From: Flavobacteriaceae bacterium
Lineage (GTDB): Bacteria > Bacteroidota > Bacteroidia > Flavobacteriales > Flavobacteriaceae
DNA: 7,791 nucleotides
Reading direction: 5' to 3'
Assembly: GCA_002690085.1 (NCBI GenBank)
Contig: NZDM01000028.1
Location: 13,360 to 21,150, forward strand
Made by a program: the position numbers and the translations under genes. Within the stretch, counting starts at the first letter, position 1. Every line of letters starts with the position of its first letter. Positions 1-6,567 of the stretch are shown piece by piece. Under the pieces are notes generated by a model that was not told the DNA's origin, made no database searches, and saw only the letters and a list, made by a program, of their open reading frames with translations.

Positions 1-273
1 AGCATTATAATTGGATTGATCCATTACAAAGATGTGGTCAAATAATTCAAAATCATAGCCTTCAAAAAGGCGAGATGTTTGATTTGAAATGTTCAATCCA
101 TATTTTTTAGCGACTTCAATTGAGCGGATATCTGGAGGGTTTCCATTGTGATAACCACTGGTTCCTGCAGAGTCTACAAAAAATTTATCGTTAGGTAATT
201 TTGATTGTAAGATACCTTCCGCTAGGGGAGAACGGCAAATATTTCCCAAGCAAACCATCAAAATTTTTGTCAT
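1..273 (-). CDS. Low-molecular-weight protein tyrosine phosphatase, 3' end beyond the left edge
   Basis: The first 91 codons read from an ATG at 271-273 and run off the left edge without a stop. The N-terminus MTKILMVCLGNICRSPLAEG carries the family's CX5R(S) phosphate-binding loop, with nucleophile Cys8 and Arg14, followed by the usual SAGTSGYHNGNPPD segment. The general-acid Asp, near the C-terminus in this family, would lie outside the window. These are small cytoplasmic enzymes (about 150 residues) that hydrolyse phosphotyrosine through a cysteinyl-phosphate intermediate; the physiological substrate cannot be read from sequence. The start lies 9 bp after the dnaA stop on the same strand, so it is probably cotranscribed with dnaA. 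An arsenate reductase of the same fold is the main alternative, but the GNICRSPLAEG loop favours the phosphatase. Confidence 0.93.
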   Translation of the reverse strand, partial: MTKILMVCLGNICRSPLAEGILQSKLPNDKFFVDSAGTSGYHNGNPPDIRSIEVAKKYGLNISNQTSRLFEGYDFELFDHIFVMDQSNYNA

Positions 274-282
274 TATTTGAGT

Positions 283-1710
283 TTAAACAGAGAGTTTTTT
301 TGTCAAATCTTCCACGTATTTTCTAAACTGTTTGTCCGTTGAAGAAAGATTATCTACTGTTTTACAAGCATGAAGAACAGTGGCATGGTCGCGTTGTCCT
401 ATTTGAGACCCAATACTTGCTAAGGAAGCTTTAGTAAACTTTTTAGCAAAAAACATCGCCAATTGTCGGGCTTGGACAATATGACGTTTTCTTGTTTTGG
501 ACTGGAGTGTATCTACATCCATTTGGAAATAGTCAGAAACTACTTTTTGTATATAATCGATTGAAACTTCTCGCTTAGTATTCTTTACAAATTTTTCTAC
601 AATTTCTTTGGCTAGCCCAATTGTAATTTCTTTTTTATTGAAAGAGGACTGTGCGATTAGAGAGATAATAGCACCTTCTAGTTCTCTTACATTTGTTTTG
701 ATGTTTTTAGCAATATAATCAATTACTTCGTCAGACATTTCAACACCATCACGGTATAACTTATTCTTTACTATGGAGACTCGCGTTTCGAAATCAGGCT
801 TTTGAAGTTCTGCCGATAGGCCCCATTTGAATCTAGAGAGTAAGCGCTGCTCAATATCTTGCATATCAACCGGGGCTTTGTCACTTGTTAAAATAACTTG
901 CTTGCCGTTTTGATGCAGGTGGTTGAAAATATGAAAAAAGACATCTTGTGTTCCCGATTTACCGGACAGAAATTGAACGTCATCAATAATGAGTACATCA
1001 ATAATTTGATAAAAATGAATGAAATCATTTCGATTGTTCTTTTTAACAGATTCTATGTACTGTTGTGTAAATTTCTCTGCAGAGATGTATAGTACAGTTT
1101 TTTCCGGGTACTTATCTTTAACATCCACCCCAATCGCGTGTGCTAAATGGGTTTTTCCAAGTCCAACGCCTCCAAATATAAGTAACGGGTTAAATGAGGT
1201 TCCGCCGGGTTTGTTGGCTACTGCTATGCCCGCATTTCTTGCTAAGCGATTGGAGTCACCCTCTAAAAAGTTTTCAAATGAGTAAACGGGATTCAGTTGA
1301 GATTCAACTTTAACATTCCGAATACCAGGGATAACAAATGGGTTTTTTAACTGTGGATTTTTATTTTTTAGAGGAATATTTGCCTGTTGCGATTTGATTG
1401 CAGAACGGTTGGCACTCGGGATTTTTTCAGTAAATGGCTGATTATTTCCATAAGTGTTTTCCATCTTGATAATGTAAACTAGCTTGGCATGGTCGCCCAG
1501 CTCTTTAGTCAATGCAACTTTTAAAATTTTAACGTAATGCTCTTCAAGCCATTCGTAGAAAAATTTACTGGGAACTTGAATGCTTAAGGAGAGATCAGTT
1601 AGCTTGATTGCTACAATGGGCTCAAACCAAGTTTTATACGCCTGCGGCTGAATATTGTCCTTGATAAAGGATAGGCAATTTTTCCATACGGAATCCGCAG
1701 TATTATTCAT
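283..1710 (-). CDS. dnaA: Chromosomal replication initiator protein DnaA
   Basis: This 475-residue protein has the normal DnaA length and all four domains. Domain I (about 1-85) is the helicase-loading and oligomerisation module and holds the typical IQPQAYKTWFEPI segment. A polar, Asn/Lys-rich linker (about 86-135) is domain II. Domain III (about 140-350) is the AAA+ ATPase, with Walker A GGVGLGKTH at 180-188, Walker B LIIDD at 240-244 and the box VII segment QRLLSRFKWGL at 288-298. Domain IV (about 380-475) ends in a helix-turn-helix with the DnaA signature DHATVLHACK at 441-450, which reads DnaA boxes. ATP-bound DnaA opens oriC and loads DnaB. The ATG start fits the family N-terminus (SVWKNCLSFIKDNI) and follows an A-rich leader, not a Shine-Dalgarno site. 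A (TTAG)7 tract lies 16 bp upstream. A phosphatase gene follows 9 bp downstream. The protein looks intact. Confidence 0.98.
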   Translation of the reverse strand: MNNTADSVWKNCLSFIKDNIQPQAYKTWFEPIVAIKLTDLSLSIQVPSKFFYEWLEEHYVKILKVALTKELGDHAKLVYIIKMENTYGNNQPFTEKIPSANRSAIKSQQANIPLKNKNPQLKNPFVIPGIRNVKVESQLNPVYSFENFLEGDSNRLARNAGIAVANKPGGTSFNPLLIFGGVGLGKTHLAHAIGVDVKDKYPEKTVLYISAEKFTQQYIESVKKNNRNDFIHFYQIIDVLIIDDVQFLSGKSGTQDVFFHIFNHLHQNGKQVILTSDKAPVDMQDIEQRLLSRFKWGLSAELQKPDFETRVSIVKNKLYRDGVEMSDEVIDYIAKNIKTNVRELEGAIISLIAQSSFNKKEITIGLAKEIVEKFVKNTKREVSIDYIQKVVSDYFQMDVDTLQSKTRKRHIVQARQLAMFFAKKFTKASLASIGSQIGQRDHATVLHACKTVDNLSSTDKQFRKYVEDLTKKLSV

Positions 1711-1726
1711 TTTTTGGTTTGTAGTG

Positions 1727-1754
1727 TTAGTTAGTTAGTTAGTTAGTTAGTTAG
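1727..1754. repeat. Tandem tetranucleotide repeat (TTAG)7 in the dnaA leader
   Basis: Seven perfect head-to-tail TTAG units (CTAA in the dnaA sense direction) occupy 28 bp. They end 16 bp before the dnaA start codon, separated from it by CACTACAAACCAAAAA. The tract is noncoding: in the dnaA direction it contains TAA stops and lies outside both flanking genes. Perfect short tandem repeats of this length are prone to slipped-strand changes. Here a change would alter leader length or promoter spacing, not a reading frame. Whether it actually varies is not visible from one sequence. Confidence 0.95.
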
Positions 1755-1904
1755 TGGAAAAAATTAAGTGGTTTAGGGAATACCGTGTTTAATTTTTAAC
1801 TCAACAAATATGTGAACAAAATTCCAAAAAAAAAAATTAATATTGTAGGATTTTTTATTTTTTTTAGATTACTTTTTGATCCCCATAAATATATAATTTT
1901 TTTT

Positions 1905-2303
1905 ATGCTTTGCCACATTACTGAAGTTAAAGTTCGCTACGCTGAAACCGATCAAATGGGAATTGTTTACCACGGAAATTACGCCCAATATTTAGAAATT
2001 GGCCGCACCGATTGGTTGTCGGCTTTGGGTTTTTCTTACAAGAAGATGGAACTAGAAGGGCTTATGCTTCCAGTTGTTATTTTGAATATAAATTACTGTA
2101 AATCAGCATTTTATGACGATATTTTGACAATTAAAACAACATTAATTAAAATGCCAAAGATCTCAATTGAGTTTGATTATGAGATCAAAAATGCCCAAGG
2201 TGAATTGATTACAACAGCTTATTCAAAGCTGGTTTTTGTGGATGCTAAAACACGTTTACCCAGGCAATGTCCACAAATTTTTTTAGACCAACTGCATAAT
2301 TAA
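1905..2303 (+). CDS. Acyl-CoA thioesterase, YbgC/FcbC (4-hydroxybenzoyl-CoA thioesterase) hotdog family
   Basis: From the ATG at 1905 this is a 132-residue protein, the usual size of a single hotdog domain. The family active-site stretch RYAETDQMGIVYHGNY lies at residues 11-26, with the catalytic Asp at 16 and the conserved HGNY that begins the central hotdog helix. The later core (NINYCKSAFYDDILTIKT and the C-terminal KLVFVDAKTRLPRQ) is also typical. Such enzymes hydrolyse acyl-CoA thioesters in the cytoplasm; the acyl chain used here is unknown. An in-frame GTG at 1812 would add 31 residues, but that extension is encoded by A11 and T8 runs and does not resemble the family, so ATG 1905 is preferred. 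Oddly, the 8 bases before this ATG are all T, unlike the A-rich leaders of most other genes here. It is transcribed divergently from dnaA and convergently with ribD. Confidence 0.9.
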   Translation: MLCHITEVKVRYAETDQMGIVYHGNYAQYLEIGRTDWLSALGFSYKKMELEGLMLPVVILNINYCKSAFYDDILTIKTTLIKMPKISIEFDYEIKNAQGELITTAYSKLVFVDAKTRLPRQCPQIFLDQLHN

Positions 2304-2386
2304 TCGTTCAAATTTTCACTATTAATTATATGATGCATTTGAAACGCCCATTATAACAATTCTATTTTCTATTATCAATTGAAAAC

Positions 2387-2419
2387 ATAAGCACAAAACT
2401 TATTTTCTTTGTTTTTTTT
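2387..2419 (+). terminator. Possible weak intrinsic terminator of the thioesterase gene
   Basis: A short inverted repeat, ATAAG at 2387-2391 and CTTAT at 2399-2403 around a 7-base loop, is followed by a T-rich stretch that includes an unbroken run of 8 T at 2412-2419. It lies about 85 bp after the thioesterase stop in the convergent spacer with ribD. The stem has only one G-C pair and the T run is 8 bases away, so this is a tentative call. The rest of the spacer (2304-2461) shows nothing else I can name. Confidence 0.22.
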
Positions 2420-2461
2420 AGGAACTTCTTTGAAGCTTTTAATACAAAACAATGCACATTT

Positions 2462-3466
2462 TTAAAACAGTTTCTTTGTAACGGTCCAAAGGCGGTCCTC
2501 ACCAACTTTTAATGCTTCGCTTGAGCATATAGAAAATTTTGGAGCTTTAATCCCATTTTCAATCTCCGAATTGCCTTCAAATACTCTTGCTTCATCCCAT
2601 AAATTTTCATCTATAAACTGTTGGATTGTTTTAGGGCCACCTTCCACTATTAAAGAGTTGATTTGACGCTCAAAAAGTTTTTCACAAATTTGTCCCGCCA
2701 ATGGCTTGTCATTTTTTAAATGTGCTGTATCAAGAATAATAGTTTCCGCATCTGCATTGAAAACAGCGTATTTTTTTGAATGTAATTTCTTATTACTTAT
2801 TACAATACGCGTTGGATTTTTCCCAATAACATGTCTTGTAGTCAAGCTTGGATTGTCTTCAATGACTGTGTTGGCCCCTACCAAGATGGCCTGTTCTTCA
2901 GCCCGCCATTGGTGTACTAGTTGTCTTGCCATTTTTCCACTGATCCAAAACGGTCTTTTTGAGCTGGTTTTATTTGGCGCTACAAAACCGTTTTTAGTCT
3001 GTGCCCACTTGAGAATAATATATGGTCGCTTTTTAAGGTGATATGTTAAAAAGCGTTTGTGGTGTTCTTTGCACAAGGCTTCTTCAACGCCCAATATTAC
3101 TTCACAACCACTTGCTCTGAGGCGAGCAATTCCTTGGCCACAAACTTTTTCGTGTGCATCGACACAACCAATCACAACTTTAGGAATTTCATGCGCAATA
3201 ATCAAATCACAACAGGGCGGGGTTTTACCGTGGTGGCTGCAAGGTTCTAAGGTTACATAAAGCGTGGCTTTTTTAAGTCTTATTTTATCTTTAACGGAAT
3301 CAATCGCATTTACTTCTGCATGCGCCCCGCCATAAGGGCTTGTGTAGCCCTCTCCAATGATTTTATTGTCCTCAACAATTACACAACCGACCATAGGGTT
3401 TGGAGCGGTTGTTCCCAATCCATTTTTGGCAATCTTGATACAGCGTTTTATATATTTAGAATGCAA
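2462..3466 (-). CDS. ribD: Bifunctional riboflavin biosynthesis protein RibD (pyrimidine deaminase / reductase)
   Basis: RibD carries out two cytoplasmic steps of riboflavin synthesis: zinc-dependent deamination of the GTP-derived diaminopyrimidine, then NADPH reduction of its ribosyl side chain. Numbered from the proposed TTG start (3464-3466), the 334-residue product has the deaminase domain at about 1-140. Its motif HAEVNA gives His49 and Glu51, and PCSHHGKTPPCC gives zinc ligands Cys76 and Cys85. The reductase domain (about 147-334) contains LKWAQTKNG, WISG, GANTVIEDNPSLTTR and VEGGPKT. The reading frame is open back to an ATG at 3568, but that adds 34 residues of AT-rich, unconserved sequence (MIFIIQNCNILIINLIF) and would overlap a candidate promoter. 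The TTG start gives the family-like HSKYIKRCIKIAKNGLGTTAPNP and puts the zinc His at 49, as in Bacillus subtilis RibD. No other rib gene and no FMN riboswitch is visible nearby. Confidence 0.95.
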   Translation of the reverse strand: MHSKYIKRCIKIAKNGLGTTAPNPMVGCVIVEDNKIIGEGYTSPYGGAHAEVNAIDSVKDKIRLKKATLYVTLEPCSHHGKTPPCCDLIIAHEIPKVVIGCVDAHEKVCGQGIARLRASGCEVILGVEEALCKEHHKRFLTYHLKKRPYIILKWAQTKNGFVAPNKTSSKRPFWISGKMARQLVHQWRAEEQAILVGANTVIEDNPSLTTRHVIGKNPTRIVISNKKLHSKKYAVFNADAETIILDTAHLKNDKPLAGQICEKLFERQINSLIVEGGPKTIQQFIDENLWDEARVFEGNSEIENGIKAPKFSICSSEALKVGEDRLWTVTKKLF

Positions 3467-3516
3467 GGCGATGTCGCGTTTTATTACTTTACTATATATA
3501 TGTATATTCGATACTA

Positions 3517-3548
3517 CAAAAATAAGATTTATTATCAGGATGTTACAG
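3517..3548 (-). promoter_or_regulatory. Candidate Bacteroidota-type promoter for ribD
   Basis: On the minus strand, TATTTTTG at 3524-3517 matches the Bacteroidota -7 consensus TAnnTTTG exactly. The -33 position is weaker: CTG at 3548-3546, one mismatch from TTG, with a 21-base spacer. Transcription would begin near 3510, about 45 bases before the proposed TTG start and downstream of the ATG at 3568. This independently supports the shorter RibD. The call rests on consensus matching only. Confidence 0.38.
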
Positions 3549-3605
3549 TTCTGAATGATAAAAATCAAAATATAAAGTCATCAAGATATCAAACGGTTTA
3601 TCTCA

Positions 3606-3637
3606 TTTTTTGTTGAGTTGATCACAATTTAAGTTTG
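3606..3637 (+). promoter_or_regulatory. Bacteroidota-type promoter for prmC (and possibly ligA)
   Basis: TTTTTTG at 3606-3612 and TAAGTTTG at 3630-3637 match the -33 (TTTG/TTG) and -7 (TAnnTTTG) elements of the Bacteroidota primary sigma factor, with a 17-base spacer, at the short end of the accepted range. The predicted start is near 3641-3644, giving a short leader of about 15 bases before the prmC ATG at 3658. It lies in the 191-bp divergent spacer shared with ribD. Confidence 0.55.
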
Positions 3638-3657
3638 AGATAGCTAAAAGAATTGAA

Positions 3658-4503
3658 ATGAAATTAAGAGAATTTAAATCATATTTTAACGAAGAATTAA
3701 TCTCTTACCCTTTATCAGAGCGGCAAATATTTTTTCAGAAGATTTGTGAATCGTACCTATACCTAAAACCTCATGAATTGGCTTTAAATTATAAAACTGA
3801 TATATCAAGTGCCGAGGTCAATTCTTTAAAATCAGCCATGAATCGCCTTAAAAATCAAGAGCCGCTCCAATACATCTTGGGAACATCCTATTTTTTTGGT
3901 TTGGAATTTTCAGTAGACCCTAGCGTGTTGATTCCGCGTCCCGAAACAGAGGAATTAGTAGCCTGGATATTAACTCATTTTAAGAAAAATGATACGCTTA
4001 AAATTCTGGACTTAGGAACAGGCTCTGGATGTATCGCCATAACCCTAGCCAAACAATTACCCAATGCCCAAGTTTATGCGATGGACATAAGCCTTGAAGC
4101 TTTAAAGATGGCCAAATTCAATGCTAAAAATAATAAGGTTAATGTTGAATTTTTTCAAGGCAATATATTAGAATGGAAGTCCCAAAATCATTTTTTTGAT
4201 TTAATTGTATCCAACCCCCCTTATGTCCTAAAAAATGAGCAGTCTAAAATGGCTTCTAATGTCTTAGATTATGAACCTCATTTGGCCTTGTTTGTTGATG
4301 ATAATAATCCCTTAATTTTTTATAAAGCAATCTGTAAAATAGCTTTTGAAAATTTGCACTCAAAGGGATTTTGTTTTATGGAAATCAATGAGGCTTTAGG
4401 CTCAGATACTCAACTGCTATTTGAAGGCAACGATTTTCAAAAAACAGCCTTAAAAAAGGACACTTTTGGTAAAGATCGTATGTTGAAAACTCAAAAAAAG
4501 TAA
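3658..4503 (+). CDS. prmC: Peptide chain release factor N5-glutamine methyltransferase PrmC (HemK)
   Basis: PrmC uses S-adenosylmethionine to methylate the Gln of the GGQ motif in release factors RF1 and RF2, tuning translation termination in the cytoplasm. The 281-residue product has the family's usual length and layout: a helical N-terminal substrate-binding domain (about 1-85) with EPLQYILGTSYFFG, the conserved IPRPETEEL at 92-100, the SAM-binding loop LDLGTGSGCIA at 117-127, an acidic SAM-contacting residue in YAMDIS, and the catalytic NPPY at 186-189, which binds the target glutamine amide. The IPRPETEEL and NPPY pair separates PrmC from PrmB-type or DNA N6-adenine methylases, although PrmB is the closest alternative. 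The start ATG at 3658 follows a promoter-like sequence and an A-rich leader. ligA follows 72 bp downstream on the same strand and may be cotranscribed. The gene is divergent from ribD. Confidence 0.96.
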   Translation: MKLREFKSYFNEELISYPLSERQIFFQKICESYLYLKPHELALNYKTDISSAEVNSLKSAMNRLKNQEPLQYILGTSYFFGLEFSVDPSVLIPRPETEELVAWILTHFKKNDTLKILDLGTGSGCIAITLAKQLPNAQVYAMDISLEALKMAKFNAKNNKVNVEFFQGNILEWKSQNHFFDLIVSNPPYVLKNEQSKMASNVLDYEPHLALFVDDNNPLIFYKAICKIAFENLHSKGFCFMEINEALGSDTQLLFEGNDFQKTALKKDTFGKDRMLKTQKK

Positions 4504-4575
4504 GCCTTTTTTCTAAGCTTTTCATGCCATAATTTAGTATTTTAGTGGTTGGATAATGCTAGTGATTTTTATAAA

Positions 4576-6567
4576 ATGTCGGATCAAGAACTAATAGTAC
4601 AACTTCGGAAAGAATTAAGACAACACAATTACAATTATTATGTGTTGGATCAACCAATCATTCCCGATTTTGAGTTTGACATGAAGTTAAAACAGCTTCA
4701 AGATTTAGAATTACAATACCCAGAAATGCAGGATCCTAATTCACCAACTTTGCGGGTAGGTGGTGCGGTCACAAAAAACTTTAAAACCGTTGTGCATGCC
4801 CAGCGGATGTATTCGTTGGAAAACTCTTATTCCAAATCCGACTTATTAGACTGGGAAACTCGAATTAAAAAATTAGTAGATGGCCCAATTGCGTATACTT
4901 GTGAATTAAAATATGATGGTGCCTCCATTAGCATTACCTACAAGGATGGCATGCTTTTTCAAGCCTTAACGAGAGGGGATGGTACTCAAGGGGATGACGT
5001 CACTGCCAATGTTAAAACCATTAAATCTGTTCCCTTAAAACTTCAGGGAGATTATCCAGATTTTTTTGAAATTAGAGGAGAGATTATTCTTCCTTTTGAG
5101 GGCTTTAAATCCATGAATGAATCTCGTATTCTTGATGGGGAGGAGCCCTTTAAAAATCCAAGGAATACTGCTTCTGGGAGTTTAAAACTCCAAAATAGTA
5201 GCGAAGTCGCAAAACGTCCTTTAGAATGTCTTTTGTATAGCATTGTAGGTGAAAATACAGGCATTATTTCACAGTTTGACAACTTGACAAAAGCACGATC
5301 TTGGGGGTTTAAAGTACCAAAAGAAGCCCAGTGCTTGGACTCCATGGATGCGGTTTTGAAATATATAGAATATTGGGGCAACGCACGCCATGATTTACCC
5401 TATGAGATTGATGGTATTGTGATCAAAGTAAACAACCTTCATCAGCAAGCCGAATTGGGCTTTACGGCCAAAGCACCGCGTTGGGCTATGGCTTACAAAT
5501 TTAAAGCTGAGCAAGTCCCTACAAAATTGAATTATATTTCATATCAAGTGGGCCGTACAGGCGCCATAACTCCGGTTGCTAATTTAGAACCTGTAGCGCT
5601 AGCGGGTACTTTGGTCAAGCGTGCCTCTTTACATAATGCCGACCAAATAGCAAAATTAGACGTTCGTGTTGGCGACACTGTTTTTGTTGAAAAAGGTGGT
5701 GAAATAATTCCAAAAATAACGGCCGTTGATCTTTCCAAGCGTTCAAATGATTCCACTACAACACTATACATTTCTGAATGTCCAGAGTGTCAAACGCCAT
5801 TGACAAGAAAAAGCGGTGAGGCGCAACACTATTGCTTAAACACATTGGGGTGTCCCCCTCAAATTATTGGTCGTATTCAGCATTATATTTCCAGAAAAGC
5901 TTTGGATATTGAGGGCTTGGGTGGAGAAACGGTGACTTTGTTGGTTAACGCATCACTTGTTCAAGATCCTGCGGACTTATACACACTTAAAATAGAAGAT
6001 ATTTTGCCATTAGATCGCATGGCGCAAAAGAGTGCGGAAAACTTGATTTCTGGAATCGAAGCTTCCAAGAAAATCCCTTTTGAGCGCGTATTATTTGGCT
6101 TAGGCATTCGTTACGTTGGTGAAACTGTGGCAAAAACATTAGCGAAACATTACAAAAGTATTTCTGCTTTATCTGAGGCCACTGTTGAAAATCTTGAGGC
6201 TGTTGATGAAATTGGGATTAAAATTGCCGAAAGTGTTTATGCCTTTTTTCGCAACGCTAACAGTATTCGATTGGTTTCGCGTTTGTATAGTTATGGCCTG
6301 CAGATGGAGCTCTCTAAAGCGGTACTGGCCAATCAAACTTCGATTCTGGCAGGCGATCGCATTGTAGTTTCTGGCGTTTTTGAAAAGGTCAGTCGTAGCG
6401 AGCTTAAAAAACTTATTGATGCCAATGGCGGTAAAGTTGTGAGTTCTATTTCTGCCAAAACCACTTATTTGGTGGCAGGCGCTAATATGGGACCCAGCAA
6501 ACGACAAAAAGCGGAGGATTTGGGCATTCCTATTTTAACAGAACAATCATTTTTGGATAAGCTTTAA
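4576..6567 (+). CDS. ligA: NAD-dependent DNA ligase LigA
   Basis: LigA seals 5'-phosphate/3'-hydroxyl nicks during replication and repair using NAD+ as adenylate donor. From ATG 4576 the protein is 663 residues, within the usual 650-680. Domain Ia (about 1-60) has HNYNYYVLD for NAD binding. The adenylation domain follows with CELKYDGASI, whose Lys112 becomes adenylated, then TRGDGTQGDDVT, NPRNTASGSLK, IDGIVIKV and AYKFKAEQV. Next come the OB fold (VGRTGAITPVANLEPV to GGEIIPKI), a four-Cys zinc finger (Cys402, 405, 420, 426), helix-hairpin-helix repeats, including GIRYVGETVAK, and a C-terminal BRCT domain (about 590-663). An in-frame TTG at 4549 would add nine residues (MDNASDFYK) not expected in the family, so the ATG is preferred. 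The stop overlaps that of the convergent phosphatase gene by 4 bp. All key residues are present. Confidence 0.97.
   Translation: MSDQELIVQLRKELRQHNYNYYVLDQPIIPDFEFDMKLKQLQDLELQYPEMQDPNSPTLRVGGAVTKNFKTVVHAQRMYSLENSYSKSDLLDWETRIKKLVDGPIAYTCELKYDGASISITYKDGMLFQALTRGDGTQGDDVTANVKTIKSVPLKLQGDYPDFFEIRGEIILPFEGFKSMNESRILDGEEPFKNPRNTASGSLKLQNSSEVAKRPLECLLYSIVGENTGIISQFDNLTKARSWGFKVPKEAQCLDSMDAVLKYIEYWGNARHDLPYEIDGIVIKVNNLHQQAELGFTAKAPRWAMAYKFKAEQVPTKLNYISYQVGRTGAITPVANLEPVALAGTLVKRASLHNADQIAKLDVRVGDTVFVEKGGEIIPKITAVDLSKRSNDSTTTLYISECPECQTPLTRKSGEAQHYCLNTLGCPPQIIGRIQHYISRKALDIEGLGGETVTLLVNASLVQDPADLYTLKIEDILPLDRMAQKSAENLISGIEASKKIPFERVLFGLGIRYVGETVAKTLAKHYKSISALSEATVENLEAVDEIGIKIAESVYAFFRNANSIRLVSRLYSYGLQMELSKAVLANQTSILAGDRIVVSGVFEKVSRSELKKLIDANGGKVVSSISAKTTYLVAGANMGPSKRQKAEDLGIPILTEQSFLDKL

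Noticed and set aside
1019..1285. Plus-strand open frame antisense to the DnaA AAA+ domain
   Set aside because: It lies wholly opposite the Walker A and B region of dnaA and shows no domain or start signal of its own.
1805..1812. dnaA promoter -7 element CATATTTG on the minus strand
   Set aside because: It has one mismatch to TAnnTTTG and no TTG at the right distance upstream; the nearest is 12 bases away instead of 17-23.
1711..1904. Replication origin (oriC) next to dnaA
   Set aside because: I found no cluster of TTATNCACA-like DnaA boxes on either strand in this spacer or its flanks. AT-richness and the TTAG repeats alone do not support an origin. A GC-skew plot of the whole chromosome would settle it.
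1812..1904. 31-residue N-terminal extension of the thioesterase from GTG 1812
   Set aside because: It is encoded by A11 and T8 runs and has no family resemblance, whereas ATG 1905 gives the normal 132-residue hotdog protein.
2423..2438. Small inverted repeat near the end of ribD as its terminator
   Set aside because: CTTC and GAAG around a three-base loop form a minimal stem, and in the ribD direction it is followed by A-rich sequence, not a T run.
3320..3616. Plus-strand open frame antisense to the 5' end of ribD
   Set aside because: Its translation resembles no known family, most of it overlaps the well-supported RibD frame, and the rest is AT-rich spacer holding the prmC promoter.
4494..4512. 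Hairpin terminator between prmC and ligA
   Set aside because: AAAAAAG and CTTTTTT form a 7-bp stem around TAAGC over the prmC stop, but only one pair is G-C and there is no separate T run after it. No convincing ligA promoter follows: TAATTTAG at 4530-4537 has one mismatch and lacks a -33. Readthrough into ligA seems more likely.
4549..4575. TTG start at 4549 for ligA
   Set aside because: It would add nine residues with no expected conservation; ATG 4576 gives the usual LigA N-terminus.
6169..6507. Minus-strand open frame inside ligA, with similar ones at 5052-5381 and 5544-5771
   Set aside because: They are antisense to the conserved helix-hairpin-helix, BRCT, adenylation and OB parts of LigA. 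Their composition looks like reverse-frame translation.
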